64,000 nt of DNA from Phycisphaeraceae bacterium (GTDB taxonomy: Bacteria; Planctomycetota; Phycisphaerae; Phycisphaerales; UBA1924), in contig CP075368.1 of NCBI GenBank assembly GCA_019454185.1, positions 1,178,001-1,242,000 on the forward strand, read 5' to 3'. Position numbers and translations under genes: made by a program. Shown here piece by piece: positions 14,654 to 23,545 of the stretch. The notes below the pieces were generated by a model. It saw nothing but the letters and a program-made list of their open reading frames with translations. It had not been told where the DNA came from and did no database searches. Every line of letters starts with the position of its first letter. The stretch's first letter is position 1.

Positions 14654-16303
14654 TCATACACCGTATCGCCGCTTGATGCGCGAGGCGGAGATGCGGAGTT
14701 CGGCGCGTTCGCTCGTGCTTATTCGGTCGAGGTTCTTGAGCATCATGGTCATGCGGCGGTTGGTGGCGAGGCGCTCGCGGTGGCGATCGAGGAATTCCCA
14801 GTAGAGGACGGTGAAGGGGCAGGCATTGTCGCCGGTTCGCTTCGCGGGGTCGTAGCGGCAAGTGGTGCAGTAGTTGCTCATGCGGGCGATGTACTGGCCG
14901 CTGGAGATGTAGGGCTTGGTGCCGACGACGGGCGGCTTGTCGGGTGTGCCGTCGGCGTGCTGGGACATGCCGAGGGTGTTCGGGAGTGTGACCCAGTCGA
15001 TGGCATCGACGTACATGCCGAGGTACCAGTCGCTGACGGCCTTGGGGTGGACGCCGGCGAGGAGAGCGAAATTGCCTGTGACCATCAGCCGCTGGATATG
15101 GTGGCCGAAGCCGTGGTTGAGGACCTGCGTGATGCAGTGCGAGAGGCAGGCCATGTCGGTCTGGCCGGTCCAGTAGAACTCGGGGAGGGAGCCGGAGTGT
15201 CCCAGCCAGTTGCGGGTTTCGTAGGCGGGGCCTTCGAGGTGGTAGATCCCTCGGATGAACTCTCGCCAGCCGCAGATCTGCCGGACAAACCCCTCGACGG
15301 ACTGGAGCGGTGCGAGACCATCGTCATACGCGCGGATCGCGGCATCGATGCACTCGCGCGGGGAGAGGAGTTTGAGGTTGAGGGGCGCGGAGAGGAGAGA
15401 ATGGTAGAGGAAGGGCTCACCGGTCCACATGGCATCTTCGTAGGGTCCGAAGAGCGGGAGTCGATTGGTGATGAAGTCATCGAGGGCGGCGAGGGCGTGT
15501 TCACGCGTGACGGGCCATGCGAAGGAGGAGGCATCGCCGGGAAGGTCTGGAAGGTGGCGGGCGATCAGGGCGATGACATCGCGCGTGATCTCGTCGGGCG
15601 GGAAACGCAGAGGTGCTGGGGGCGGGGGCTTGGGTCCGGACTTGCCGAAGGGGAGGCGGTTCTGTTTGTCGAGGTTCCACTCGCCGCCGACGGGCTTGTT
15701 TCCGTCCATCAGAAGGTTGAGGCGGCGGCGTTGCTCGCGATAGAAGAACTCCATGACGAGGTCGCGCCGCCCGACGGCCCATGATGCGAACTGGTTGTGC
15801 GTGGTGAGGAAGTGCGAGTCTTCGAGGATTGCAACGGGGAGGGCGAGCGAGGTGCGCCACGCGTGTGCAGCGGCGATGAGTCGATGCTCGCCGGGCTCGA
15901 CGAGTGTGAGACGCTCGGGGCGGAGGTCGGCGACGGCGCGGCAGACCTCGCCGTCGATGGTTCCCGTGTTGTCGGGGTCGTCGAGCGTGATGTAGCGGAC
16001 GCGGATGCCCTGGGCGTGGAGCCGGAGCGCGTGGTGACGCATGGCGGAGAGGAAGAGGATGGTGCGCTGGCGGTGGCTGGGGACGTGGGTGGATTCACCG
16101 ATGACTTCCATCATGAGGATGGCGTCGAGCGCGGGGTCGAGGTGACTGAGCGCGGGGGAGTCGTGCGCGAGTTGGTCGCCGAGGATGATGACCAGGTTGT
16201 GGATCGGAGCGGCGATGTGCGTCTTGGCAAGAGAGGTCCAAGCGGGCGTCGGCGCGGCAGCGGGTTGGTTCGTAGGGCGAGTTGGGGCCGATCGCTTGGA
16301 CAT
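14654..16303 (-). CDS. Fe-S bacterial cryptochrome / (6-4) photolyase-type protein
   Basis: A 549-aa protein of the photolyase-related (FeS-BCP) family. The N-terminal domain starts at VIILGDQLAHDSPAL; the C-terminal FAD domain contains GFGHHIQRLMVTGNFALLAG. The C-terminal cysteines CTTC and, 12 residues later, CPF reproduce the Cys spacing of the [4Fe-4S] cluster in the Agrobacterium PhrB family; a further ligand is probably in MACLSHC. Members repair (6-4) photoproducts. Pairing with the CPD photolyase would thus cover both main UV lesions. About 40 Ala/Pro/Thr-rich residues precede the domain. Start ATG 16303 is 3 bases after the upstream stop. Confidence 0.92.
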   Translation of the reverse strand: MSKRSAPTRPTNQPAAAPTPAWTSLAKTHIAAPIHNLVIILGDQLAHDSPALSHLDPALDAILMMEVIGESTHVPSHRQRTILFLSAMRHHALRLHAQGIRVRYITLDDPDNTGTIDGEVCRAVADLRPERLTLVEPGEHRLIAAAHAWRTSLALPVAILEDSHFLTTHNQFASWAVGRRDLVMEFFYREQRRRLNLLMDGNKPVGGEWNLDKQNRLPFGKSGPKPPPPAPLRFPPDEITRDVIALIARHLPDLPGDASSFAWPVTREHALAALDDFITNRLPLFGPYEDAMWTGEPFLYHSLLSAPLNLKLLSPRECIDAAIRAYDDGLAPLQSVEGFVRQICGWREFIRGIYHLEGPAYETRNWLGHSGSLPEFYWTGQTDMACLSHCITQVLNHGFGHHIQRLMVTGNFALLAGVHPKAVSDWYLGMYVDAIDWVTLPNTLGMSQHADGTPDKPPVVGTKPYISSGQYIARMSNYCTTCRYDPAKRTGDNACPFTVLYWEFLDRHRERLATNRRMTMMLKNLDRISTSERAELRISASRIKRRYGV

Positions 16304-16306
16304 GGT

Positions 16307-16753
16307 TTAGTTGAGAGAAGGACGGAGCATCAGAAGGGCAAGGACGCCTCGTGCGGTCCACGCGACGGTGCGGAGCCAGTTTGTCCGGACGAGCGAGGTG
16401 ATGATGCGGGCGTCGGCGGCACGCTCGAGTGCCGCGTGTCGCGGAACCTGGACGAGGAATGTGGAGAGCCAGATGGTGCCGAGGAGGGCAAGCCCGGGTA
16501 TCGCGAGGTCGGGCGATGCGATGCCGAGGAGGAGGATCGCGATCGCCGTAGCGGCCTCTGCGAGCATGAGAGGAGCGACTACGAGGGATGTGCGGCTCAT
16601 GTGCTCGCGCTGATACGCGGGATAGGCATCTGGCGGCACGCTCAGGAAGAGCGGATAGTGGACGACCTGCACGAACCAGATGATGCCCACCATCGCGAGC
16701 GTCGCGAGGGCATGCACCATCAGGAGGAGCGAGTTCGCTTCATCGGAGAGCAT
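16307..16753 (-). CDS. Small integral membrane protein in photolyase operon
   Basis: A 148-aa protein with four hydrophobic segments: LLLMVHALATLAMVGIIWFV, the SLVVAPLMLAEAATAIAIL region, LALLGTIWLSTFLVQV, and WTARGVLALLML near the end. It resembles small DUF1772-like membrane proteins. The motif QVVHYPLF and a conserved-looking His (QVPRHAALE) may bind a cofactor. Its genes are often next to photolyase or SOUL genes, and here it lies between the two with 3-base gaps. Function unknown. Confidence 0.75.
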   Translation of the reverse strand: MLSDEANSLLLMVHALATLAMVGIIWFVQVVHYPLFLSVPPDAYPAYQREHMSRTSLVVAPLMLAEAATAIAILLLGIASPDLAIPGLALLGTIWLSTFLVQVPRHAALERAADARIITSLVRTNWLRTVAWTARGVLALLMLRPSLN

Positions 16754-16756
16754 GCG

Positions 16757-17545
16757 TCACGAGGGAGCGGGCGCGAGCGCCGTGGTCTCGGGGCGGTCTT
16801 CTGCGAGAAGGGTGACCGGCGTGCGCAGCCGCACGGGAATCTGCACCTCCATCCACCGATTCTGCGGGCGAACCTCCGGACCGTTGTAGTGCATGGCTCT
16901 CGGGTCGCCGGCTCGCTCCCACGCGGTCTGGGATGCGAGCCACGTGTTGAGTTCGTTGAGCCCGTCCGTGAGATTGCGGGTGGCGTAGGGCGCGGTCATG
17001 CCGATCGCGACGACCGTGATGGGGGGGGCATCCTGTACGGTGACGAGGCCGTCCTTGCCGGTGGGACCCTGATCGACGCGACGATAGAGGAAGGACATGG
17101 TCCAGCCGTTGGGCGAGCCGCTCTCAAGGCCTCGGTAGTCCATCTCGACGGGGGATGTCATCTCGATATCGCGACGCTGGATGTGCTTGAAGAGGGGCCA
17201 GAAGGCGACATTCATGCCGAGATCGGCGGGTCCGCTGGATGAGAACTCGGCGCGGCGCACGATGGGGTAGCGTTTGAGTTCGATCGCACCCGGTGGTGTG
17301 GGGGGCGGATAGCCCTCGGGGAGGGGGGTGTCGATGCGGGCTTTGCCGCTGGTGTAGACGCCGTTGTTGAAGGTGGTCTGGGCTTCAAGATCGCCTCCGA
17401 CGCGGAGGACTGTCCAGGGAGCGGGTGGCTGAGCCATCGGTTCGGCTGTGGCGGATGTCACACCGGATGCAGCGGGGGGCTCCGGCTCGGCAGGCGGCGG
17501 AGTCATGGTCGTGCAGATGGCGGCAAGTGCGGCAAGGATGGACAT
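16757..17545 (-). CDS. SOUL-family heme-binding-like protein
   Basis: A 262-aa protein with a hydrophobic, Pro-rich N-terminus (possible export signal, MSILAALAAICTT, then PPPAEPEPPAASG) and a SOUL/HBP domain at about 90-260. Recognisable features are AIELKRYPIVRRAEF near the domain start, the FKHIQRRDIEMTSPVEMDY segment (I-x-MTxPV being the SOUL hallmark), and the C-terminal NRWMEVQIPVRL. SOUL proteins bind heme or tetrapyrroles; in bacteria they often accompany photolyases. First gene of the operon, divergent from the helicase gene 88 bases away. Confidence 0.85.
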   Translation of the reverse strand: MSILAALAAICTTMTPPPAEPEPPAASGVTSATAEPMAQPPAPWTVLRVGGDLEAQTTFNNGVYTSGKARIDTPLPEGYPPPTPPGAIELKRYPIVRRAEFSSSGPADLGMNVAFWPLFKHIQRRDIEMTSPVEMDYRGLESGSPNGWTMSFLYRRVDQGPTGKDGLVTVQDAPPITVVAIGMTAPYATRNLTDGLNELNTWLASQTAWERAGDPRAMHYNGPEVRPQNRWMEVQIPVRLRTPVTLLAEDRPETTALAPAPS

Positions 17546-17633
17546 GGGTGTCTCCTGAGTCCGGGTTCGATACGGTCGGTCTGGTGGATTCGCGACGGGA
17601 ACAATCGCTGGTCAGGAGTCCAATCGGGGAGCC

Positions 17634-20231
17634 ATGGCGAAGAGAGCCCCACAACATGAGGACCGGAAAGGAGCGGGTGCTGAGGGGCCGGTCGATGGTG
17701 TCGGCTTGGTGCGCGAGTGGTTTCGGAACAGGGGGTGGACGCCGTTTGAGTTTCAGGAGGAGGCGTGGGGGGCGTATCGAGCGGGCGGGTCGGGGCTGAT
17801 CCATGTGCCGACGGGCGCGGGGAAGACGCTGGCGGCGTTCGGCGGGCCGCTGGCGGAGTTGGCGGAACAGAGACAGGGCAAGGGTGAGCCCCGGGGGCTG
17901 CGGGTGCTGTATGTGACGCCTCTTCGGGCGGTGGCGAGGGACATCGAACTCGCGTTGAAGGAGATTACGGCTGAGGTCGCGCCTTGGGCGAGGGTGGAGT
18001 CGAGGACGGGGGACACGAAGCAGAGCGTGCGGGCGCGGCAACGGAAGGAATTGCCGGAGGTGCTGGTGACGACACCGGAGTCGCTGTGTCTGCTGCTGAC
18101 GAGGGAGGATGCGAGGGAGCGGCTCGGAGGGGTGTCGTGTGTCATTGTGGATGAATGGCATGAGTTGCTGTCGAGCAAGCGGGGGACGCAGGTGGAGTTG
18201 GCGCTCGCTCGGGTGCGAGCGTGTGCGCCGGGGGTGCGGACGTGGGCGATGTCGGCGACGATCGAGAACATTGAGGAAGCCGCGAGGTCGGCCGTTGGTG
18301 AGAAGGAGACGGCGCGGATCGTGACTGCAAAGGTGGAGCGGCGGGTGGTGATCGAGACCGTCCTGCCATCGGAGGGAGAGGAAGTACGAGAGGGTGAGGC
18401 GCGTGAGCGGCTGCCGTGGGCGGGTCATCTCGGGATGCCGCTGTTGCCGGCGGTGCTGCGCGTGCTTGACCCCGGCATCTCGACGATCGTGTTCGTGAAC
18501 ACGCGGTCGCAGGCGGAGCGATGGTTCCATGCGATCGCAATCGAGCGGCCGGAGTGGGAGAGCCGCATGGGGTTGCACCACGGCTCGGTGGATCGTGGAG
18601 CGAGGGAGAAGATCGAGCGAGGTCTGAAGACGGGCGAGGTGGGGATCGTGGTGGCGACGAGTTCGCTCGACCTGGGCGTGGACTTTGCGCCCGTCGAGCG
18701 GGTGATGCAGATCGGATCACCGAAGGGAATTGCTCGGTTGATCCAGCGTGCGGGGCGATCGGGGCATACACCGGGCGGGGTGTCGCGGATTTTGTGCGTG
18801 CCGACGCATGCGATGGAGGTTGTTGAGGTTGAGGCGGTGAGGCGCGCGATGCGGGGTGGAGCGGGGGGAATTGGGATGGAGCCGCGCAGGTCGCTGGAGA
18901 AGCCGCTGGATGTGCTGGCGCAGCACATCGTGACGTGCGCGATCGGCGGGGGGAGTGGCGGGGGGGTTGGTGGGGGGGTTGAGGTTGACGGGTTGTATGA
19001 AGAGGTGCGTTCGACGGCGGCGTATCGGGAGCTGACGCGTGCCGAGTTTGATTGGGCGTTGTCGCTTGCGGTTGACGGCGCGGGGTTGCTGAGGGCGTAT
19101 CCGCAGTATCGGAAGGTTGTGGTGGAGGATGGCGTTGCGCGGGTCGCCACCGCTCGGGCGGCGCAGATGCACCGGTTGAATGTCGGGACGATCACGGGCG
19201 AGGCGACGATGGATGTTCGCTTCGCGACCGGGCGGCGGCTCGGCTCAATCGAAGAGGACTTCATCTCGGGTCTGCGGGCGGGTGACAAGTTTGTGTTTGC
19301 GGGGAAGGTGTTGGAGTTGAAGGGTGTTCACGACAACGCGGCGATCGTGAGGCCGGCGAAGGGATCGACGACGCACACGCCGCTCTGGGCGGGGACGAAG
19401 CTACCGATCTCTGAGGCGCTCTCGGAGGGAGTTCGCACGGTGCTGGGGGAGGGAGAGGGGGATGGCGAGACGCCGGAAGGGAGAGCGATCGCGAGGTTGC
19501 GGGCGATTCAGGGGGCGGTGTCGTGCGTGCCTCGCGGGGATGAGGCACTGATCGAGGTGTGCGCGACGCGTGAGGGGTCGCACGCGTTCATCTTCCCGTT
19601 TGAGGGACGGTTGGTGCATGGGGGGCTTGCGGCGTTGCTGGCGTTCCGGCTGACACGGGCGTCGAGGACGACGCTTTCGACGGCCTCGAACGACTATGGG
19701 TTTGAGTTGCTGGGTCCGGAGGGGTTTGACTTCGAGGGGGCGTTCGACGCGATGGGTCCGGAGGGGCTGTTCGATGCGTCGCGGCTCATGGAGGAGGCGG
19801 CGGAGAGCGTGAATCTCGGGGAGATGGCCAAGCGCCAGTTTCGAGAGATCGCGCGGGTCGCGGGGCTCGTCTTTCAGGCGTATCCGGGTTCGGCTCGCTC
19901 GGGGCGGCAGACGCAGGTCGGGGCATCGCTCTTGTATGACGTGTTCATGGAGTTTGATCCGACGCATCCGCTGCTGGAGCAGGCGCGGCGGGAGGTGCTG
20001 GAGCGACAGTTCGAGGAGAGCCGCCTGGCGCGTACACTGGCACGGCTTCGTGCCTCGCGATTGGTTGTCAAGCGGATCGAGCGGCCCTCGCCCTTGAGTC
20101 TGCCTCTGGTGATCGAGCGTGTGGGGGCGCGGATGTCGAGCGAGACGCTGACGGAACGGATCAGGAGGATCGAGGAGCAATGGGAGAAGGATGCGTCACG
20201 ATCGACTTCGCGGGGGAGGCGATCACGCTGA
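17634..20231 (+). CDS. Ligase-associated DNA damage response DEXH helicase (Lhr-like)
   Basis: An 865-aa superfamily 2 helicase. Walker A HVPTGAGKT is at residues 58-66, Walker B/DEXH is VDEWHEL, motif III is MSATIEN, and motif VI is QRAGRSGH. After the two RecA domains come the winged-helix and Lhr-type C-terminal regions (LEKPLDVLAQHIVTCA is typical). Length and spacing match the 'ligase-associated' Lhr subgroup. Members sit in operons with an ATP-dependent ligase, a metallo-beta-lactamase exonuclease and PdeM. Here pdeM follows, with a 52-base overlap, but the other two are not in the window. Codons are strongly G-ending, in contrast to metH. Confidence 0.93.
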   Translation: MAKRAPQHEDRKGAGAEGPVDGVGLVREWFRNRGWTPFEFQEEAWGAYRAGGSGLIHVPTGAGKTLAAFGGPLAELAEQRQGKGEPRGLRVLYVTPLRAVARDIELALKEITAEVAPWARVESRTGDTKQSVRARQRKELPEVLVTTPESLCLLLTREDARERLGGVSCVIVDEWHELLSSKRGTQVELALARVRACAPGVRTWAMSATIENIEEAARSAVGEKETARIVTAKVERRVVIETVLPSEGEEVREGEARERLPWAGHLGMPLLPAVLRVLDPGISTIVFVNTRSQAERWFHAIAIERPEWESRMGLHHGSVDRGAREKIERGLKTGEVGIVVATSSLDLGVDFAPVERVMQIGSPKGIARLIQRAGRSGHTPGGVSRILCVPTHAMEVVEVEAVRRAMRGGAGGIGMEPRRSLEKPLDVLAQHIVTCAIGGGSGGGVGGGVEVDGLYEEVRSTAAYRELTRAEFDWALSLAVDGAGLLRAYPQYRKVVVEDGVARVATARAAQMHRLNVGTITGEATMDVRFATGRRLGSIEEDFISGLRAGDKFVFAGKVLELKGVHDNAAIVRPAKGSTTHTPLWAGTKLPISEALSEGVRTVLGEGEGDGETPEGRAIARLRAIQGAVSCVPRGDEALIEVCATREGSHAFIFPFEGRLVHGGLAALLAFRLTRASRTTLSTASNDYGFELLGPEGFDFEGAFDAMGPEGLFDASRLMEEAAESVNLGEMAKRQFREIARVAGLVFQAYPGSARSGRQTQVGASLLYDVFMEFDPTHPLLEQARREVLERQFEESRLARTLARLRASRLVVKRIERPSPLSLPLVIERVGARMSSETLTERIRRIEEQWEKDASRSTSRGRRSR

Positions 20232-20896
20232 TGCCCGAGCGTGCGGCGTGGTGGGCATCGCGGGGGATGGTGATTGTCGCGGATCTTCACCTCGGGAAGT
20301 CGGAGGCGATGCGCCTGGCGGGGGTTCCCGTCCCGGATGTTGATCTTGATGAGCAGTTCGAGCGGTTGGAGCGGGTGGTCGCTTCGACGGGCGCGGAGCG
20401 GGTGGTCATCGCGGGAGATCTGATCCATGCGCACGCGGGCCTGACGGCGGCGTTGACGGATCGGGTCGCGGCGCGGCTGGAGTCGTTGAGAGCTCGGGGC
20501 GTGGGGTTCACGCTGGTGAGGGGGAACCATGACCGGCGCATCGATGCTGTGGAGCGGGCGTGGGGACTGCTCGACATCCGGGATGAGATGGTCGAAGAGG
20601 GGATTCGGATCGTCCACGAGCCGGTTGAGCCCGGGGAGGGAGAGGGCGTCATCGCGGGGCATCTGCATCCGGCTCTCTCTGTGGGCGGGGTGAAGGTGCC
20701 TGCGTTCGTGGTCGCGGCACGGCGGCTGACTCTGCCAGCGTTCAGCAGGTTCACCGCCGGGGGGCGTGTCGCGAGCGAGCAGGGGGTGCGGTGGTATCCG
20801 ATTGCAGACGGGTGTGTGATCGCGATGGAGGTGCGGGGAAGGAGCGGGGAGCGTGGAGTTGCTCTCCGATCGGCGGCGCGGGGCGGGGAACGCTGA
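20180..20896 (+). CDS. pdeM: Ligase-associated DNA damage response endonuclease PdeM
   Basis: A 238-aa calcineurin-like metallophosphoesterase. The two-metal motifs appear in order: VADLHLGKSEA, AGDLIHAHAG, RGNHDRRID and AGHLHPA. The N-terminal phrase ITLMPERAAWW before the first motif is typical of PdeM. In the archaeal and bacterial cluster it acts as nuclease or phosphodiesterase in repair of DNA damage. ATG 20180 lies within the end of the helicase gene, with GAGGAG just upstream, and leaves the family-typical short lead before the first motif. Confidence 0.9.
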   Translation: MGEGCVTIDFAGEAITLMPERAAWWASRGMVIVADLHLGKSEAMRLAGVPVPDVDLDEQFERLERVVASTGAERVVIAGDLIHAHAGLTAALTDRVAARLESLRARGVGFTLVRGNHDRRIDAVERAWGLLDIRDEMVEEGIRIVHEPVEPGEGEGVIAGHLHPALSVGGVKVPAFVVAARRLTLPAFSRFTAGGRVASEQGVRWYPIADGCVIAMEVRGRSGERGVALRSAARGGER

Positions 20897-20908
20897 TATC
20901 TTGCTCGC

Positions 20909-22120
20909 ATGAGCGAGAAGCAGATTCGGGGTATGGCATCGCGAGTGGCGTCGTTCGGCACGAGCATCTTTGCGGAGATGACGCGGCTTGCGACCGAGCA
21001 TAAGGCGACGAATCTGTCGCAGGGCTTTCCCGACTTTGACGGGCCCGCGTTTCTGAGAGAGGGCGCGAAGGCCGCGATCGACGCGGGGCAGAACCAGTAT
21101 GCGCGGATGCTGGGGCATCCGCTGTTGTGCGAGGCGATCGGCGCGAGGTGGAGGGCTGAGACGGGGCTGTCGATCGATACCGACCGTCAGGTGCAGGTGA
21201 CGAGCGGGTGTACGGAGGCGTTGGCGGCGACGTTCCTCGGGCTTGTCGAGCCGGGGGATGAGGTGGTGATGTTCGAGCCGTTCTACGACTCGTATCGCGC
21301 GTGCGCATCGATGGCTGGCGCGAGGGTTCGGCCGGTGCGGCTGATTCCGGGGGTGAGGGGGTGGGAGTTTGATGAGCGTGAGTTGGAGGGGGCGTTCGGG
21401 GAGAGGACGCGGGCGATTCTGGTGAACACGCCTCACAACCCGACGGGGAAGGTGTTCACGCGGGAGGAGTTGCTGGTGATCGCGCGGCTGTGTGAGCGGT
21501 GGGGCGTGGTTGCGATCACGGATGAGGTGTACGAGCGGCTGGTGTATCGCGAGGAGCGGCCGCACGTTCGGATGGCGACGCTGCCGGGGATGGAGGATCG
21601 GACGCTGACGCTCTCGAGCATCGGGAAGTCGTTCAGCGTGACGGGGTGGAAGATCGGATGGGCGATCGGTCCGGCGGAGTTGGTGGCGGGCGTTCGAGCG
21701 GCGCATCAGTTTCTGACGTTCGCGGTCTCGACGCCGATGCAGATCGCGTGTGCGGAGGCGATCAGGCCCGGGGGGCCGGGGGACGCGTATGTGGCGTCGC
21801 TGGTTGAGGAGTATCGGGCGGGATTGGGGCTGCTGGGCGGTGCGCTGACGGAGATGGGTTTCGGCGTGATGCCTGTTGAGGGGTCGTACTTCATCATGGC
21901 GGACCATCGGATGCTGGGGTTTGAGAATGACGTGGATTTGTGCCGCGATCTTGTGGTGAGGGGTGGCGTGGCGGCGATTCCGCCGAGCGCGTTCTACGAG
22001 CGGCCCGAGGATGGAGCGGCGTTTGTGCGATTTGCGTTCTGCAAGCGTCGAGAGACGCTTGAAGCGGCGATCGAGCGGCTGCGAGCTTGGCGTGAGGGGC
22101 TGATCGGGAGGTCGGCATGA
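20909..22120 (+). CDS. PLP-dependent aminotransferase, class I/II
   Basis: A 403-aa fold-type I aminotransferase resembling the methionine/kynurenine aminotransferase group. Visible markers: NLSQGFPDFDGP, NQYARMLGHPLL, TPHNPTGKVF, and the PLP-lysine segment SIGKSFSVTGWKIGWAIG; the C-terminal Arg that binds the substrate carboxylate is in FVRFAFCKR. Start ATG 20909 follows pdeM by 12 bases, and the stop overlaps the atoE start (ATGA). Substrate specificity cannot be read from the sequence. Co-location with glycerate kinase suggests a role in amino acid to hydroxyacid conversion, but that is an inference. Confidence 0.9.
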   Translation: MSEKQIRGMASRVASFGTSIFAEMTRLATEHKATNLSQGFPDFDGPAFLREGAKAAIDAGQNQYARMLGHPLLCEAIGARWRAETGLSIDTDRQVQVTSGCTEALAATFLGLVEPGDEVVMFEPFYDSYRACASMAGARVRPVRLIPGVRGWEFDERELEGAFGERTRAILVNTPHNPTGKVFTREELLVIARLCERWGVVAITDEVYERLVYREERPHVRMATLPGMEDRTLTLSSIGKSFSVTGWKIGWAIGPAELVAGVRAAHQFLTFAVSTPMQIACAEAIRPGGPGDAYVASLVEEYRAGLGLLGGALTEMGFGVMPVEGSYFIMADHRMLGFENDVDLCRDLVVRGGVAAIPPSAFYERPEDGAAFVRFAFCKRRETLEAAIERLRAWREGLIGRSA

Positions 22121-23544
22121 GCGGGGGGTGGATCCAGGCAATCGGGGCGTGGATCAGCGGCGTGTTCAGGCGTTATGCGCCGGAACCATTTGTGCTCGCG
22201 CTTCTGTTGACGCTGCTGACCGGCGCGATTGCGATCGGGATCGGTTATCCGGATCGGGAGATGGGCGTTGGTGCGCGGGCGACGGCAACGATGCGCGCGT
22301 GGGGCGGGCTCGATGGGCCGGGGATGTGGTCGCTGCTTGCGTTCTCGATGCAGATGTGTCTGGTGATGGTGACGGGGCACGCGCTGGCGGAGAGCGGGCC
22401 GGTCGCAAGGTTGCTGCGTCGGTTGTCGGGCCTTGCGCGTGATGGACGAAGCGGCGCGGCGATGGTGGCGGGCGTTGCGTGCCTTGCGGGGATTGTGAAC
22501 TGGGGTCTGGGGCTGATTGTCGGTGCGATACTGGCGAGAGAGGTGGGGAGGGCACTGGCAGCGCGGGGCGTCGGGTTCAGTTATCCGGTGCTCGCGGCGG
22601 CGGGGTACACGACGATGATGGTGTGGCACGGGGGGTTATCGGGGAGCGCGCCGCTGAGCGTGGTGACGGTTGAGAAGGCGGCTGCGACGCTTCCGCGCGA
22701 GGTGCTGGCTGCGCACGCGCCGGCGAGCGGGGCGTGGATCGGTCTCGACCAGACGCTGGGCTCGACGCTGAACTTGGTTGTGACGGGCGGATTGCTGGTG
22801 ATTGTGCCGCTCGTGGTGTGGCTGCTGGCGCCGCGCACGGGGAGCGGTGAGTTGCCTCTGGGCGTGAGGGTGTGCGCGGGGAATGGCGAGAGAGAAGAGG
22901 ATGAGGGGTGTGGAGCGGGCACGATACCGAGGTGGCTCGAGCGTTCGCGGGTGCCGGGATGGGTGCTGGGGTTGCTGGCGATGGGAATGGTCGGGATGTA
23001 TGTCGCGGAGCGCGGGTGGAGAACTGTGGGGCTGAATGAGATCAACCTCGCGATGTTCGCGCTCGGGCTGCTTTGTCATGGATCGATGGGTGCGTATGCG
23101 AGGGCGGCGGAGGATGCGGCGCGGGGGTGTGTGGGCGTGATCATTCAGTTCCCGCTGTATGCGGGGATCATGTCGATGATGCAGCAGTCGGGGCTGGTCC
23201 GGATGATCTCGGAGGGGATGGTTTCGGTTGCGGATGAGCGTTCGCTGCCGGTGCTGGGGTTCCTCTCGGCGGGCTTTGTCAATCTGTTCGTGCCGTCGGG
23301 AGGGGGCCAGTGGGCGGTGCAGGGACCGATCGCGATCGAGTCGGCATCGGCGATGGGGACGCCGCTCGGTGAGGCGGTGATGGCGATCGCTTACGGGGAT
23401 CAGTTGACGAACATGCTTCAGCCGTTCTGGGCGTTGCCGCTGTTGGCGATCACGCGGGTGAGAGCGAGAGAGATCGTGGGCTATACGGCGTGTGTGATGG
23501 TGGTGGGGGGTGTGTGGATCGCGGCGATGCTGTACATTCTGTGA
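22117..23544 (+). CDS. atoE: Short-chain fatty acid transporter (AtoE family)
   Basis: A 475-aa polytopic membrane protein with about 11-12 hydrophobic stretches. Typical AtoE features are FRRYAPEPFVLALLLTLLTG near the N-terminus, NWGLGLIVGAILAREV, and the C-terminal FVPSGGGQWAVQGPI and YGDQLTNMLQPFWALPLL. AtoE-type proteins import acetoacetate and other short-chain acids. The gene overlaps the aminotransferase by 4 bases and is followed one base later by the probable GTG start of glycerate kinase, so all are co-translated. Its natural substrate here may be another organic acid. Confidence 0.93.
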   Translation: MSGGWIQAIGAWISGVFRRYAPEPFVLALLLTLLTGAIAIGIGYPDREMGVGARATATMRAWGGLDGPGMWSLLAFSMQMCLVMVTGHALAESGPVARLLRRLSGLARDGRSGAAMVAGVACLAGIVNWGLGLIVGAILAREVGRALAARGVGFSYPVLAAAGYTTMMVWHGGLSGSAPLSVVTVEKAAATLPREVLAAHAPASGAWIGLDQTLGSTLNLVVTGGLLVIVPLVVWLLAPRTGSGELPLGVRVCAGNGEREEDEGCGAGTIPRWLERSRVPGWVLGLLAMGMVGMYVAERGWRTVGLNEINLAMFALGLLCHGSMGAYARAAEDAARGCVGVIIQFPLYAGIMSMMQQSGLVRMISEGMVSVADERSLPVLGFLSAGFVNLFVPSGGGQWAVQGPIAIESASAMGTPLGEAVMAIAYGDQLTNMLQPFWALPLLAITRVRAREIVGYTACVMVVGGVWIAAMLYIL

Positions 23545-23545
23545 T

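Noticed and set aside
13877..15784. 635-aa open frame on the + strand, opposite the two photolyases
   Set aside because: Antisense shadow of GC-rich coding DNA; both minus-strand photolyases have complete family motifs.
18961..18985. G-rich run in the helicase gene (GGGGGGGTTGGTGGGGGGGTT type)
   Set aside because: It encodes a Gly/Val linker between domains in frame; interrupted by other bases, so slippage is less likely than at the G12 tract.
19874..22141. 755-aa Arg/His/Pro-rich frame on the minus strand
   Set aside because: Antisense of helicase, pdeM and aminotransferase; composition is not protein-like.
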